Part shown: positions 1-9,281 of the stretch, one piece after another
Numbering within the stretch: the first letter of the stretch is position 1
Layout of the letters: each line of letters begins with the position of its first letter
Source of the DNA: Woeseiaceae bacterium
GTDB taxonomy: Bacteria; Pseudomonadota; Gammaproteobacteria; Steroidobacterales; Woeseiaceae
Reading direction: 5' to 3'
Assembly: GCA_021773035.1 (NCBI GenBank)
Contig: JAJFKU010000052.1
Span: 72,040-136,039 of the forward strand
DNA length: 64,000 nt
The notes under the pieces: generated by a model
What the model was told of the DNA's origin: nothing
Database searches by the model: none
The model's input: the letters and a program-made list of their open reading frames with translations, nothing else
Translations under genes and position numbers: made by a program

Positions 1-2
1 CA

Positions 3-677
3 CGCCGCAAGCTGGTCATGACTCAGCCCGCAGACCTTCCGCTCGTCGGTAAAATGCGCTTTACCGAAGTGCAGAAAGAAACCTTGATTGAATTTTGGCG
101 GGAGGTCGAAAAAAAGACAGGTATTCAGATCAGCTATAACGAGAGAGTTGAGTCAATAGACCCGGCGCCGAACGGTGGCTTTGTAGTAAAGACCAATCGT
201 GGCAGCCACGATACCAGAACGGTTCTCTTGTGCATTGGTCGTCGCGGATCACCGCGAAAACTCGGTGTGCCGGGGGAGGAAATGGGCAAAGTCGTCTATC
301 GCGTGATCGACGCTGCGCAGCACCGAAATCAAAACGTTCTCGTTGTGGGCGGCGGCGACAGTGCACTTGAGGCCGCAGCAAGTATCGCGGCTGAACCGGG
401 TACGAAGGTCACCTTGTGCTACCGATCGGCTGCCTTTTCACGAGCGAAGCCGAAGAACCGGGAGCTGGTGGAAAGAATGCGGTCCGACGGTAAACTGCGG
501 ATCCTGTTTAACTCAAACGTGCAGACAATCCAGGAGGGGGTCGTGGAAATCGAGACGGAAGCGGATATTGAAGCGATTCCGAACGACGCGGTCATCGTAT
601 CGGCCGGTGGTATTTTGCCGAGCGCTTTTCTGAGAACTGTCGGTATTCACGTAGAAACGAAATGGGGAAGTGAATGA
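3..677 (+). CDS. Thioredoxin-reductase-like FAD/NAD(P) oxidoreductase (5' end outside window)
   Basis: The frame is open from base 3, so the N-terminal FAD-binding half lies upstream of the window. What remains holds a pyridine-nucleotide domain with the glycine motif GGGDSALEAA at about 335-385 and, before it, the CIGRRGSPRKLGVPGE segment typical of YpdA/thioredoxin-reductase-like flavoproteins that often occur with ferredoxin modules. No CxxC redox pair is visible in the part shown, which argues against a classical thioredoxin reductase. It likely transfers electrons from NAD(P)H through FAD to an unidentified acceptor in the cytoplasm. The next gene is convergent, 12 nt beyond its stop. 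Family call firm, substrate unknown. Confidence 0.8.
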   Translation, partial: RRKLVMTQPADLPLVGKMRFTEVQKETLIEFWREVEKKTGIQISYNERVESIDPAPNGGFVVKTNRGSHDTRTVLLCIGRRGSPRKLGVPGEEMGKVVYRVIDAAQHRNQNVLVVGGGDSALEAAASIAAEPGTKVTLCYRSAAFSRAKPKNRELVERMRSDGKLRILFNSNVQTIQEGVVEIETEADIEAIPNDAVIVSAGGILPSAFLRTVGIHVETKWGSE

Positions 678-689
678 CGCACCAGGCGA

Positions 690-1589
690 CTAGTCCAGCC
701 TGCGTACTGGCGGGTTGATGTTGCAGATTTCGATGCGTCCGACAGAATCGACGAACCACTCTTCATTTCGATGCGTACGAGACTGCACGTAATCCGTAAA
801 CGTCTCCGAGTCGGTACGCATCACTTCGATATTCGCCTGTTCTTCCCGGGGAAGCTCATCGCCCATGCGAATATCTACGATTGCGGTTCGTTGTTCCTCC
901 GACTCATAGAACCCCAGTGGCCCGGTGCCACGCGGCAGAGCGCTCAGATTCTCCATGCCGGACAGAACGCGTCCGGCGAGCGCGATATTGCGATCCAGGT
1001 GGCGCGGCGCGTGCCCGGTGATGACATAGAGGCTGGAGCCATTGCCACTGTCTGCTGACATACCGCGTGCGACGCCCAACATGCCATAACAATGCGTCAA
1101 CCAGGCTCTGTCGCCGTCGCTTGCTACGGGAAAACCATCCGCGAAACCGACGGTGTCGGCGTAAGCATCGCGGCTCTCGATAGCTGTTATCTCGATACCG
1201 TCCAGCGCGCGGAAGAACTCCGGCGCTATCGTCTCAGCCGCAGAGCCGATAGCGCGTCGTTGCTCGCCGTCCGCGGCAGGGTCGCCCCATTGCGCGACAT
1301 AGTTATCCTGCGATCGAATGATTGCCAGGCCGTCATAGTAGTTCTCGTTGGCGAGTGTCTTGATGTTCGCGACGTTAAGTGGCGCAAAATCAGGGGCAAG
1401 CTCGATGATGACTTCGCCATGCGGTAACCGCAGGTACAGCAGATTGCCCGGGTCCGGTCGGCGCCACTCCGATACTGCCGGGGGTTCGGCGACGCTGACC
1501 GCCGTGGTGGATTCATCGGAGCACGCTGTCGACATCAGGCAGAGCAACGGCAGGGCAAGCACAGATCGGCGGAGTTGAGGCATCGTCAT
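690..1589 (-). CDS. Cyclophilin-type peptidyl-prolyl isomerase-like lipoprotein
   Basis: A 299-aa protein with a lipoprotein signal (hydrophobic stretch ending STAC, lipidation at Cys23). The body has cyclophilin features: GEVIIELAPDFAPLNVANI near residues 58-76, a YYDGLAIIR segment, a GMLGVARG segment and a NIALAGRVLSGMENL strand near the end. The usual catalytic FHR is replaced by AIIRS and the region between is diverged, so PPIase activity may be weak or lost; a chaperone role for exported proteins is the likely job. Its ATG overlaps the stop of the broken SDR reading frame as ATGA, so it is translationally linked to that remnant, whose GAGGAG probably serves as ribosome-binding site. Confidence 0.8.
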   Translation of the reverse strand: MTMPQLRRSVLALPLLCLMSTACSDESTTAVSVAEPPAVSEWRRPDPGNLLYLRLPHGEVIIELAPDFAPLNVANIKTLANENYYDGLAIIRSQDNYVAQWGDPAADGEQRRAIGSAAETIAPEFFRALDGIEITAIESRDAYADTVGFADGFPVASDGDRAWLTHCYGMLGVARGMSADSGNGSSLYVITGHAPRHLDRNIALAGRVLSGMENLSALPRGTGPLGFYESEEQRTAIVDIRMGDELPREEQANIEVMRTDSETFTDYVQSRTHRNEEWFVDSVGRIEICNINPPVRRLD

Positions 1590-1777
1590 CTTACTCCTCG
1601 GACTCTGTGGCCGGGGCCATCGCTGCCGGCGAGAGTCTCGGCAATTTCACGGCCGATCCCGGTGCTCGCTCCGGTAACGAGCACGGCCTGCTGCTCGGCT
1701 GCGACAACGGGCTGGTCGCAGGCGGTGAACGCCAGCAACAGGGACATGGCGATAACGGAACGAACGACTGTACTCAT
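1586..1777 (-). pseudogene. Truncated SDR-family lipoprotein reading frame (N-terminal remnant)
   Basis: Only 63 codons remain. They encode a lipoprotein-like signal (lipobox FTAC) followed directly by the first strand and nucleotide-binding turn of a short-chain dehydrogenase, VLVTGASTGIG, and the start of the first helix (REIAETLA). After that the sequence turns into an unrelated Gly/Arg-rich tail and stops, whereas SDR proteins need about 240 residues. The catalytic YxxxK region is absent from the following DNA, which is already the cyclophilin gene. An internal deletion that removed most of the gene is the simplest reading. The remnant still overlaps the next start codon by 4 nt, so it may persist as a translated leader. 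Confidence 0.7.
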
Positions 1778-1883
1778 GAAACGGCTCCCCAGTGTGAAGA
1801 TCGCAGTGTTTTATGTCTTGTTTTGCCGCAGTCTACCTTATTTTCGGTAGGCGTCTTGCAGCGAGCGGAAGTACAATTCTGTT

Positions 1884-3659
1884 ATGACTGATTACAAACC
1901 GCCTGTTAAAGATATGCTCTTCGCAATCCACGAATTGTCTGGAATCGATCGCGTTTTGCAACTCGGCCGATTTTCCGATTTCGATGCCGATATTGTGGAC
2001 CAGGTGGTCGAGGAGTCTGGAAAGTTTGCGGCGGATATTCTGAGTCCGATCAATATCCCAGGCGATCGCGAAGGATGCAGGCTGGTCGATAAGGGCGTGG
2101 TCGCCGCGACCGGTTTCGCCGAGGCCTACGGCCAGTTCATAGAAAATGGCTGGCAAAGCCTTGATGTGTCTCCCGACTACGGTGGCATGGGCATGCCCGG
2201 GATCGTCGGCGCGGCGGCCATGGAGTCGTGGCAATCAGCCTGCTTGTCCTTCTCGCTGGGGCCGATGCTGACGAGTGGTGCGATTTACGCCATCGAGGTA
2301 CACGGCTCCGCGGATATCTGTGCCAGTTACCTGCCCAAAATGACCAGCGGCGAGTGGACCGGGACGATGAACCTGACCGAACCGCAGGCCGGTTCCGACC
2401 TGTCCGTGGTCGCAACCCGGGCTGTTCCCGAGGGCGATCATTACCGTATCAGCGGTTCCAAAATATTCATTACCTGGGGCGATCAGGACTTTACCGAGAA
2501 CGTCATACACCTGGTGCTGGCGCGTTTACCCGATGCTCCGGAAGGTGTTCGCGGCCTGTCCCTGTTCATCGTGCCGAAGTTTCTGCTCAGCGATGATGGC
2601 AGCATCGGCGAACGCAACGATGTTCACGTCGCCGGCATCGAGCACAAAATGGGTATTCACGCGAGCCCGACCTGTGTCATGGCGTTCGGTGAAAACGACG
2701 GTGCGATCGGCTACCTGGTCGGCGAGGAAAACAAAGGCCTCGCCTGCATGTTTACGATGATGAATCACGCTCGGGTCAGCGTTGGTGTGCAGGGACTGGG
2801 CATCAGCGAGCGCGCCTACCAGCTCGCGCGTTCGTTCGCGTTGGACAGGAAGCAGGGCAGGGTTTCCGGCATCGAGGGCAGTGTGACGATCATTCATCAT
2901 CCGGATGTACGCCGCATGTTGCTGCTTATGAAGTCGCAAATTGAGGCGATGCGCGCGGTGGCGTACTACACCGCTGCCGTTATCGATCTGTCGCATCACT
3001 CGGAAGACAACGCAGAGCGTGACGCTGCGGCGAGCCGAGGCGCACTGCTCACACCGGTAGTAAAAGCGTGGTTAACGGAAACCGCTCAGGAGATCACATC
3101 GCTCGGCGTACAGGTCCACGGCGGCATGGGCTTTATCGAAGAAACCGGTGCGGCGCAGCACATGCGCGATGCGCGAATCCTGACCATTTATGAGGGTACG
3201 ACCGGTATTCAGGCCGCGGACTTTGTCGGCCGTAAAATTCTCGCGGATGAGGGCAGGGCGATCACTGCGTTAATCGCTGAAATGCAGGCGCTTGATGAGC
3301 AACTCGCCGCGGATGAACGTCTGGCCGGAGTGCGCACCGGACTTGCCGGCGGTGTTGAGCATCTGCAGCTGGCGACCACGTGGTTGCTGGAGCAGGGACC
3401 GAAGGACCCGCACGCGGCCGGTTCAATGTCGGTCAACATGCTGATGCTCGCCGGAGTGGTCTGCGGCGGCTGGCAGATGGCCCGTGCTGCGCTGGCGATT
3501 GTTCGGGGCGCGGCGGCCGACGACCCGGCGTTTGCCGATGCGAAGCTGGCGACGTCGCTCTTCTATGCTCAGCACATTTTGCCAAGAGCGGGCGCGCTGC
3601 AGGCTGCCGCAACCGCTGGCAGCGACGAACTCATGGCGCTTGCCGAAGAGTCGTTCTGA
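1884..3659 (+). CDS. Acyl-CoA dehydrogenase, DmdC-like long form
   Basis: This 591-aa flavoprotein has the layout of the 3-methylmercaptopropionyl-CoA dehydrogenase (DmdC)-like branch: an N-terminal extension, a middle domain with MNLTEPQAGSDL (about residues 154-165) and KIFITWGDQD, a C-terminal helical domain with QVHGGMGFIEETG near 410-422 and DARILTIYEGTTGIQA, then a further C-terminal domain of about 130 residues. It oxidises an acyl-CoA to the 2-enoyl-CoA in the cytoplasm, passing electrons to ETF. The exact chain specificity cannot be read from sequence; many DmdC-like proteins act on ordinary fatty acyl-CoAs. It stands alone between divergent and convergent genes; its stop is one base from the convergent oxidoreductase stop. 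Confidence 0.9.
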   Translation: MTDYKPPVKDMLFAIHELSGIDRVLQLGRFSDFDADIVDQVVEESGKFAADILSPINIPGDREGCRLVDKGVVAATGFAEAYGQFIENGWQSLDVSPDYGGMGMPGIVGAAAMESWQSACLSFSLGPMLTSGAIYAIEVHGSADICASYLPKMTSGEWTGTMNLTEPQAGSDLSVVATRAVPEGDHYRISGSKIFITWGDQDFTENVIHLVLARLPDAPEGVRGLSLFIVPKFLLSDDGSIGERNDVHVAGIEHKMGIHASPTCVMAFGENDGAIGYLVGEENKGLACMFTMMNHARVSVGVQGLGISERAYQLARSFALDRKQGRVSGIEGSVTIIHHPDVRRMLLLMKSQIEAMRAVAYYTAAVIDLSHHSEDNAERDAAASRGALLTPVVKAWLTETAQEITSLGVQVHGGMGFIEETGAAQHMRDARILTIYEGTTGIQAADFVGRKILADEGRAITALIAEMQALDEQLAADERLAGVRTGLAGGVEHLQLATTWLLEQGPKDPHAAGSMSVNMLMLAGVVCGGWQMARAALAIVRGAAADDPAFADAKLATSLFYAQHILPRAGALQAAATAGSDELMALAEESF

Positions 3660-3660
3660 T

Positions 3661-5274
3661 TTACTGCGAGTAGATTCGCTTCAGCAGCGGCATCATCCTG
3701 CGTATTCCGACGATACTCGTCGTCGTCAACATACCCGCCATCATCGCGCCGGTTACACCACAGGTCAGGATATCCTGGCCCGTTAGCCAAAGACCGGGTA
3801 TTGATGTCCGGGGTCGCAGCCACTTTTGTTTCATGCGCTCGGGCGTATGTGCCAGACCGTACAACTCGCCCTGCTGGTAGCCCCCGAACCAGTTGGTCGA
3901 CAGCGGCGTGGATACCTCGTAGTAGTCAACTTTGCCACGGAGTTGCGGTAGCTTGTCGTAGAGATGGGACATCAGCCGTTCGCCGAGCGCTTCTTTGAAC
4001 GCATCGTAGTCGTCGCCGCGCTTACCCCAGGTTTCGTCGCGCCATTGCTCGAACCACTGATAGGGTGCGGGTGCTACGATCTCGATCGTTGCCGTTCCAG
4101 GGTGTCGCCTGAGATAGTCGGGGTCCTTCGCGGATGGAAACGAGATGTAGACAACCGGGAAGGGGGCGTCTTTGTCCTCGACAAATCGTGCTACTGCAGC
4201 GTCGTAGTCGTTGTCCGGATAAATCCAGAAATTGGTTTTTGGCAGGCCCAGTTCGTCAGCGGTGCTTTTCAGGCCGATGTAGACACCGAGGTGTGCGTAA
4301 CTGGGTTCAACGGTTTTCAACCTGCGTTCATAGCCCGCCTGTGCCGCGACATCGCCGGGCAGCAGCTTTTGAAAAGTGTTGCCGACACCGGCCGATGAGA
4401 TGACGCAGTTGCAGGCAATGCGGTGGCCGTCTTTCATCGTCACACCTGTGACGGTCGCATTCTCGACATCGATGCGTTCGACCTGTGCGTAGGTGAAGAC
4501 TTCGCCGCCGGTAGCCTGAATCTTTGGAATAATGCTGTCGGCGATACGCCACGAACCGCCAATCGGATAGTAGCCCCCATACAGGTAGTGGCGGACGATC
4601 ATTGCGTGTACCAGAAAAGTCGAGCGTTTCGGCGGCAGGCCCATGTCCCCCCACTGGCCGCACAGGACCGCGATGAGGTCCTGATCGTCCGTTAGTTCGC
4701 TGAGTACATCGTAGGTGTTGCGAAACAGTACGGACGGTAACTTGAATGACAGATAGGGAGACATCAGGAGGCGCGGCCAGAACCCAAGCACCTGTTTCAT
4801 ACCATAGGCGGGCAGAGCGGCTCCTGCTCTGTCAAGCAGCTTGAGATAGCGATCAATCGCTTGCTCCTCCCCCGGGAACTGCCGGACCAGGTTGTCGCGG
4901 TACTCCCGTTTCCCCGCCTTGGCGCTGAATAGTTTCTCACCGATATAGAAGCGATCGTACTCCGCATCCATGGGAGCCCACTCGAGTTTTCCATCCGACA
5001 GGTAATCGAACATCTGGCGGCTGCGCGTTTTTGCACCGACATCGCCGATGTAGTGTACGCCCACGTCCCATTCGTAGCCGTTGCGCTCGTAGGAATGTGT
5101 ATAACCGCCGGCCGTATAGTGTTGTTCGAGAACACAGACCCTGAAGCCGAGATCGCTAAGCAGCGCGGCGCTCGTCAGTCCACCCATGCCGGAACCGATG
5201 ACGATGGCATCGTAGCTGTCGGCCAGTCGGGTCGGCCGATAGCGGCGTCCGATACGCAGGGTGCTTGGCGTCAT
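3661..5274 (-). CDS. FAD-dependent oxidoreductase of the RetSat/CrtI-CrtISO family
   Basis: A 537-aa protein with an N-terminal dinucleotide-binding motif VIGSGMGGLTSAALL (about residues 25-39) followed by a conserved EQHYTAGGYTHSYERNGY segment, as in carotenoid isomerases, phytoene desaturases and all-trans-retinol 13,14-reductase. The C-terminus has GLWLTGQDILTCGVTGAMMAG, the second FAD-contacting region, and the length fits. It probably reduces or isomerises a polyunsaturated isoprenoid or lipid at the membrane. No carotenoid synthesis genes are nearby, so a lipid saturase role is as plausible as carotenoid chemistry. It lies 16 nt downstream of the amidohydrolase gene's strand-mate, suggesting co-transcription with the two genes upstream. 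Confidence 0.85.
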   Translation of the reverse strand: MTPSTLRIGRRYRPTRLADSYDAIVIGSGMGGLTSAALLSDLGFRVCVLEQHYTAGGYTHSYERNGYEWDVGVHYIGDVGAKTRSRQMFDYLSDGKLEWAPMDAEYDRFYIGEKLFSAKAGKREYRDNLVRQFPGEEQAIDRYLKLLDRAGAALPAYGMKQVLGFWPRLLMSPYLSFKLPSVLFRNTYDVLSELTDDQDLIAVLCGQWGDMGLPPKRSTFLVHAMIVRHYLYGGYYPIGGSWRIADSIIPKIQATGGEVFTYAQVERIDVENATVTGVTMKDGHRIACNCVISSAGVGNTFQKLLPGDVAAQAGYERRLKTVEPSYAHLGVYIGLKSTADELGLPKTNFWIYPDNDYDAAVARFVEDKDAPFPVVYISFPSAKDPDYLRRHPGTATIEIVAPAPYQWFEQWRDETWGKRGDDYDAFKEALGERLMSHLYDKLPQLRGKVDYYEVSTPLSTNWFGGYQQGELYGLAHTPERMKQKWLRPRTSIPGLWLTGQDILTCGVTGAMMAGMLTTTSIVGIRRMMPLLKRIYSQ

Positions 5275-5290
5275 GTGGGTCTCAGGCCTG

Positions 5291-6583
5291 TCACTGCTTG
5301 TAAATCTTGCCGCCCTTCATGACGAAATCGACGTCGAGCAACTCCTCGATGTTTTCCAGCGGCGAATTGTCGACAGCGATGATGTCAGCAAACTTGCCCG
5401 ACTCGATCGTACCCGTGGAATCGCTCATATCGATCAGGTCGGCTGCGTTGATGGTCGCAGAAACGATGACGTCCATTTCCGCCATTCCGGCATCGACCAT
5501 GAGTACGGCCTCTTCGGCGTTTGTTCCGTGCCGCGAAATCCCGCTGTCGGTTCCATAGGCGATGTTGACGCCTGCCTTGTGGGCCTTCTCGAAGGACCCG
5601 GCCATATCGTTGCCGACTCGAATGGCTTTCGCCTTTACCGCGTCGCTCATGAAGTCGGCCTCGACAGCCAGCGTGGCGACGGTCTTGCCGGCAAGCAGTG
5701 TGGGTACCAGGTACGCGCCGGTTTCGCGGAACAGCTTGATGGCGCGCGGGCCCGTATAGGAACCGTGCTCGATGCTGGCCACGCCGGCTTCGAGTGCCGC
5801 GACGATGCCGTCTTCGTGATGTGCGTGCGACGCGACCTTACGCCCCATGCGTGCCGCGGCGAGAACGACCTCCCGGAGCTCGTCCATTTCCATCTGCTGC
5901 CCGGTGCCGGTGGCGCGATCTGTCATCACTCCGCCGGTCGACGTGATCTTGATGAGGTCGGCGCCGTATTTGATGACGTTGCGTGCCGCACGCCGGCAGT
6001 CATAGGGACCATCGCATACGTTGGGTGAGGTGAGTATCTCCATGAAGTCAGGGCTTACGCCGCTGATGTCGGCGTGACCACCGGTGATTCCGACGCCACC
6101 CGCGGCGATGATGCGTGGGCCGTCAATCCAGCCACGATTGATCGCGTCGCGCATGGCATACATTTCCTGCGCGGATGAACCCACATCGCGGACCGTTGTG
6201 AAACCGGCCAGCAGCGTGTTCATGGCGAAGTGGATGCTGCGCATCTGCATCAGCTGATCCGACATCTTCAGCGCGTCGCTGTCGTTATCAGGGCCGAGTT
6301 CGCCCTGCAGATGAACATGCATATCCATGAGGCCCGGCAGGACGAACTGGCGACTGAGGTCGATAACAGTTACGTCACCGTCAAATTCGCTGCTGTTGGC
6401 AAAGCCGCTGCGGATCTCGACGATACGTTCGTCGACGATCACAATAGTCTGTCGGGCGCGCGGCGACTCGCCCGGAACGGCGAGCAATTCGCCGGCATGG
6501 ATCAGGGTTGTGGCGGCGCCTGCGGATGTTGCCAGGGCAAGTAGTACAAGGCTGGTCGCTGCAAGTCTGAGATACAGAGTCAT
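5291..6583 (-). CDS. Exported metal-dependent amidohydrolase (imidazolonepropionase/Xaa-Pro dipeptidase-like)
   Basis: The ATG at 6583 is chosen because it begins a clean signal peptide (MTLYLRLAATSLVLLALATSAGAA), giving 430 aa; an upstream extension of 33 residues is charged and unlikely. Metal ligands of the amidohydrolase barrel are present: HVH after GLMDM, a Lys in YGADLIKITSTGG that would be carboxylated, His in ASHAHHEDG, His in SIEHGSYTG and the Asp in YGTDSGIS. It should act in the periplasm as a hydrolase on a small amide, cyclic imide or dipeptide; members of this branch include prolidase-like enzymes. It sits between the aldehyde dehydrogenase and the RetSat-like gene on the same strand. 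Confidence 0.85.
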   Translation of the reverse strand: MTLYLRLAATSLVLLALATSAGAATTLIHAGELLAVPGESPRARQTIVIVDERIVEIRSGFANSSEFDGDVTVIDLSRQFVLPGLMDMHVHLQGELGPDNDSDALKMSDQLMQMRSIHFAMNTLLAGFTTVRDVGSSAQEMYAMRDAINRGWIDGPRIIAAGGVGITGGHADISGVSPDFMEILTSPNVCDGPYDCRRAARNVIKYGADLIKITSTGGVMTDRATGTGQQMEMDELREVVLAAARMGRKVASHAHHEDGIVAALEAGVASIEHGSYTGPRAIKLFRETGAYLVPTLLAGKTVATLAVEADFMSDAVKAKAIRVGNDMAGSFEKAHKAGVNIAYGTDSGISRHGTNAEEAVLMVDAGMAEMDVIVSATINAADLIDMSDSTGTIESGKFADIIAVDNSPLENIEELLDVDFVMKGGKIYKQ

Positions 6584-6602
6584 GTGTCGGTCTCCGGTTT
6601 GC

Positions 6603-8009
6603 TTATCGAATTTTTCTGAGCAGTTTGAATTTTTTTTCCGTATAGGGCGCATAACGGGCTTTGATGTCAGGCCACCAGCCACGTTTCATGACGGCCTTCA
6701 TGTGACTGAAAGTCTCAAAACCCCGGCGCCCGCTGTAAGCGCCCATGCCACTCGCACCGACGCCGCCGAACGGCAATTCATGCGCTGCCATGAACATCAT
6801 TACATCGTTTACGCAAACGCTGCCGCTGCTGACGCTAGCGAGAAACTTGTCTTCGGCGATCCGGTCCCTGGTGAAAATGTAGGCAGCGAGCGGCTTGTCG
6901 CCACGACGTATGTGCGCAATAGCGGCTTCGAGGTTTTCGGCGCGAACAACAGGCAGCAATGGTCCGAAAATTTCCTCCTGCATAACTGCGCTGTCGCTCG
7001 CTACGTTGGTGAGTACTGTCGGGGCGATATAGCGGTCGGCTGCATCCACTTGTCCGCCCACGGCGATGTGCCCGGATTCGAGAAGACGGCTGACGCGTTC
7101 GAAGTGCTTATCGTTCACCAGCCGGGCGTAAGAATCGGACTGCTGCGGGTCGTCGCCGAACATTTGTTGTATGACCTTTGCCAGAAGCGGTAGCAATTGT
7201 GCTTCGGTCTCCGCATCGGTGAGAATGTAGTCCGGCGCGATGCAGATTTGCCCGGCATTCGAGAATTTTCCCCAGGCGATTCGTCTTGCGGTCGTCTCGA
7301 GGTCGGCATCCGGCAGAACCACGCAGGGACTCTTACCACCCAGTTCGAGCGTAACCGGTGTCAGATGCCTGGCGGCAGCGGTCATGACGACCCGGCCGAC
7401 GGCGCCGCTGCCGGTAAACAGGATGTGGTCGAACGGTTGTTGCAGCAGCGCGGTTGTTTCGGCGACAGCGCCGCAAACTACTTTAACGGCATCCGGGTCC
7501 AGGTACTCCGGTACCCGGCGGGACAGAACTGCCGATGTTGCCGGCGCCAACTCTGACGGTTTGATCACAACGCAGTTGCCGGCCGCGATCGCGGCCGACA
7601 TCCCAGCCAGCACCAGCTGCAGCGGATAGTTCCAGGCGCCGATAATCAGCACGACACCGAGCGGCTCCGCCTGTACCCAGCTCCTGGCAGGTTGAGCGAC
7701 TAAAGGTGTGGAAACGCGTTTCCGGGCGGTCCAACGCCTCAGGTTCTTTCGATTGTGCGCCGCGTCTCCACTGACGTAGGAGGTCTCGGTGGCGAAAGAT
7801 TCCATCGCGGGTTTCCCGAGGTCCGACTGCAATGCAGCGAAAATCTCTGCTTCGCAATCGCTCATCATTTCTTCTACGGCCTTAAGCTGCCGCCGCCGCC
7901 AGGCAATATCCCTGCTCCTGCCACTGTAGAAAACGCTCGACAGCTTCGAGTGCAAACTGCCGTAGTCGGGACCCGGGTTCGATGCGCTGTCGGTACTGGT
8001 TTCTGCCAT
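6603..8009 (-). CDS. Aldehyde dehydrogenase, class 3 / coniferyl-aldehyde-type
   Basis: A 468-aa NAD(P)-dependent aldehyde dehydrogenase of the ALDH3 branch, shorter than the usual 490-500 aa ALDH. Visible are the oxyanion Asn in GAWNYPLQL, the cofactor motif FTGSGAVGR, the general base Glu in LELGGKSPCVV and the nucleophile in SNAGQICIAPDY (the Cys after QI). The C-terminus has the FGGVGASGMGAYSGRRGFETFSH signature of the group. Members oxidise fatty, aromatic or lipid-peroxidation aldehydes. With the acyl-CoA dehydrogenase and RetSat-like enzyme nearby, a role in lipid aldehyde clearance is a reasonable inference. The next gene on the same strand starts 20 nt after its stop. Confidence 0.93.
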   Translation of the reverse strand: MAETSTDSASNPGPDYGSLHSKLSSVFYSGRSRDIAWRRRQLKAVEEMMSDCEAEIFAALQSDLGKPAMESFATETSYVSGDAAHNRKNLRRWTARKRVSTPLVAQPARSWVQAEPLGVVLIIGAWNYPLQLVLAGMSAAIAAGNCVVIKPSELAPATSAVLSRRVPEYLDPDAVKVVCGAVAETTALLQQPFDHILFTGSGAVGRVVMTAAARHLTPVTLELGGKSPCVVLPDADLETTARRIAWGKFSNAGQICIAPDYILTDAETEAQLLPLLAKVIQQMFGDDPQQSDSYARLVNDKHFERVSRLLESGHIAVGGQVDAADRYIAPTVLTNVASDSAVMQEEIFGPLLPVVRAENLEAAIAHIRRGDKPLAAYIFTRDRIAEDKFLASVSSGSVCVNDVMMFMAAHELPFGGVGASGMGAYSGRRGFETFSHMKAVMKRGWWPDIKARYAPYTEKKFKLLRKIR

Positions 8010-8112
8010 AGTTACTGATTCTGCCTGTCAGATAGTCAGCAGGGAAGCACCATCGTGTCCTTATATTAAGGTATGATCGCGCGCGTCAAATTCCGCTGGA
8101 AGCATTGCTGTA

Positions 8113-9213
8113 ATGGAAGATCTCAAAACGCCGGGCTGGTGGCTCGGAATCGGACTCGCTCTGTTCGTGTCCATCGCCGCCGGATACGTTGCCCAGTGGT
8201 TCGGCGTTACGGTTCTCGGCTTCGTAAAGAGCCCCGTCAGTGCGATCATGATGGCGATTGTGCTTGGCATGATTGTCGCCAATACGCTGCGCCTGCCCGA
8301 AAGTCTGCAGCCCGGCCTGATGTTTTGCACCTCAGCCGTGCTGCGGGTGGGTATTATGCTACTCGGTATCCGGCTGAGCCTGACCGGTGCAGGGCAGTTC
8401 ACGCTGGTTGCATTGCCGTTTGTCATTGCGGCGATCGCTATCGGCCTGATAACGGTCGGCCTGCTCGGTCGTTATATGGGGCTGTCAAAACAATTGAGCG
8501 GCCTGATAGCCGTAGGCACCAGCATTTGCGGCTGTACGGCCATCGTGGCAACCGCGCCACTGATCAAGGCGAACGAATCTGAAGTCAGCTACGCCGTGGC
8601 CTGTGTCACCGTCTTTGGCCTGGCGGCCATGTTTTTCTATCCGGTTCTGGCGCACCAGGTGTTTGCGACCCAGCCGGAGCTCGCCGGGCTGTTCCTCGGT
8701 ACGTCAATTCATGAGACGGCGCAGGTTGCCGGTGCTGGCATGATGTACGAGGCGCAGTACAATGCGCCCGTCGCGCTCGATATCGCCACGGTGACCAAGC
8801 TGGTCAGAAACCTGTGCATGATCGCCGTGATTCCGCTCGTCGGGATTCTGTACGGCGCGGAACGAGCGGCGGGGGATACGAAGCGCATTAATTTTCTCGC
8901 GATGATCCCGTGGTTTATAGTCGGTTTTGCACTGATGTCCGCGATTCGTACCGTCGGCGATCTCGGTGACCGGCCCTTCGGTGTTCTGGACCCGGCGCAA
9001 TGGCGTGAAATCGTACTCATTATTCGCGATGCTGCAGAACGCTGTCTGCTGGTGGCGATGGCGGCGGTGGGCCTGACCTCGATGTTTGCCGGGATCATCA
9101 AAATCGGTATGCGACCCTTCGTACTGGGTCTGTTCGCGGCACTACTTATCGGCGGTGTGAGTTTCATGCTGATCTCGCTGTTTGCGGCGGACCTGATCGA
9201 GCTGCTGATCTGA
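8113..9213 (+). CDS. YeiH/UPF0324 family membrane protein (putative sulfate exporter)
   Basis: A 366-aa polytopic inner-membrane protein with about ten hydrophobic segments. Diagnostic family segments are present: LGIRLSLTGAGQF near residue 85, SGLIAVGTSICGCTAIVATAP at about 130-150, GTSIHETAQVAGAG near 195-210 and the PWFIVGFALMSAIRT segment. Family members are annotated as putative sulfate exporters, often near cysteine or taurine metabolism genes, but transport has hardly been tested. No sulfur gene is adjacent here; the gene is divergent from the aldehyde dehydrogenase and stands alone, so the substrate is open. Confidence 0.88.
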   Translation: MEDLKTPGWWLGIGLALFVSIAAGYVAQWFGVTVLGFVKSPVSAIMMAIVLGMIVANTLRLPESLQPGLMFCTSAVLRVGIMLLGIRLSLTGAGQFTLVALPFVIAAIAIGLITVGLLGRYMGLSKQLSGLIAVGTSICGCTAIVATAPLIKANESEVSYAVACVTVFGLAAMFFYPVLAHQVFATQPELAGLFLGTSIHETAQVAGAGMMYEAQYNAPVALDIATVTKLVRNLCMIAVIPLVGILYGAERAAGDTKRINFLAMIPWFIVGFALMSAIRTVGDLGDRPFGVLDPAQWREIVLIIRDAAERCLLVAMAAVGLTSMFAGIIKIGMRPFVLGLFAALLIGGVSFMLISLFAADLIELLI

Positions 9214-9281
9214 GGTTCTTGCAGGACGGTTGGCGCTTGGACAGGTAGACTCCAAGACCGGATGTCAATCAGGTCTTAGCC

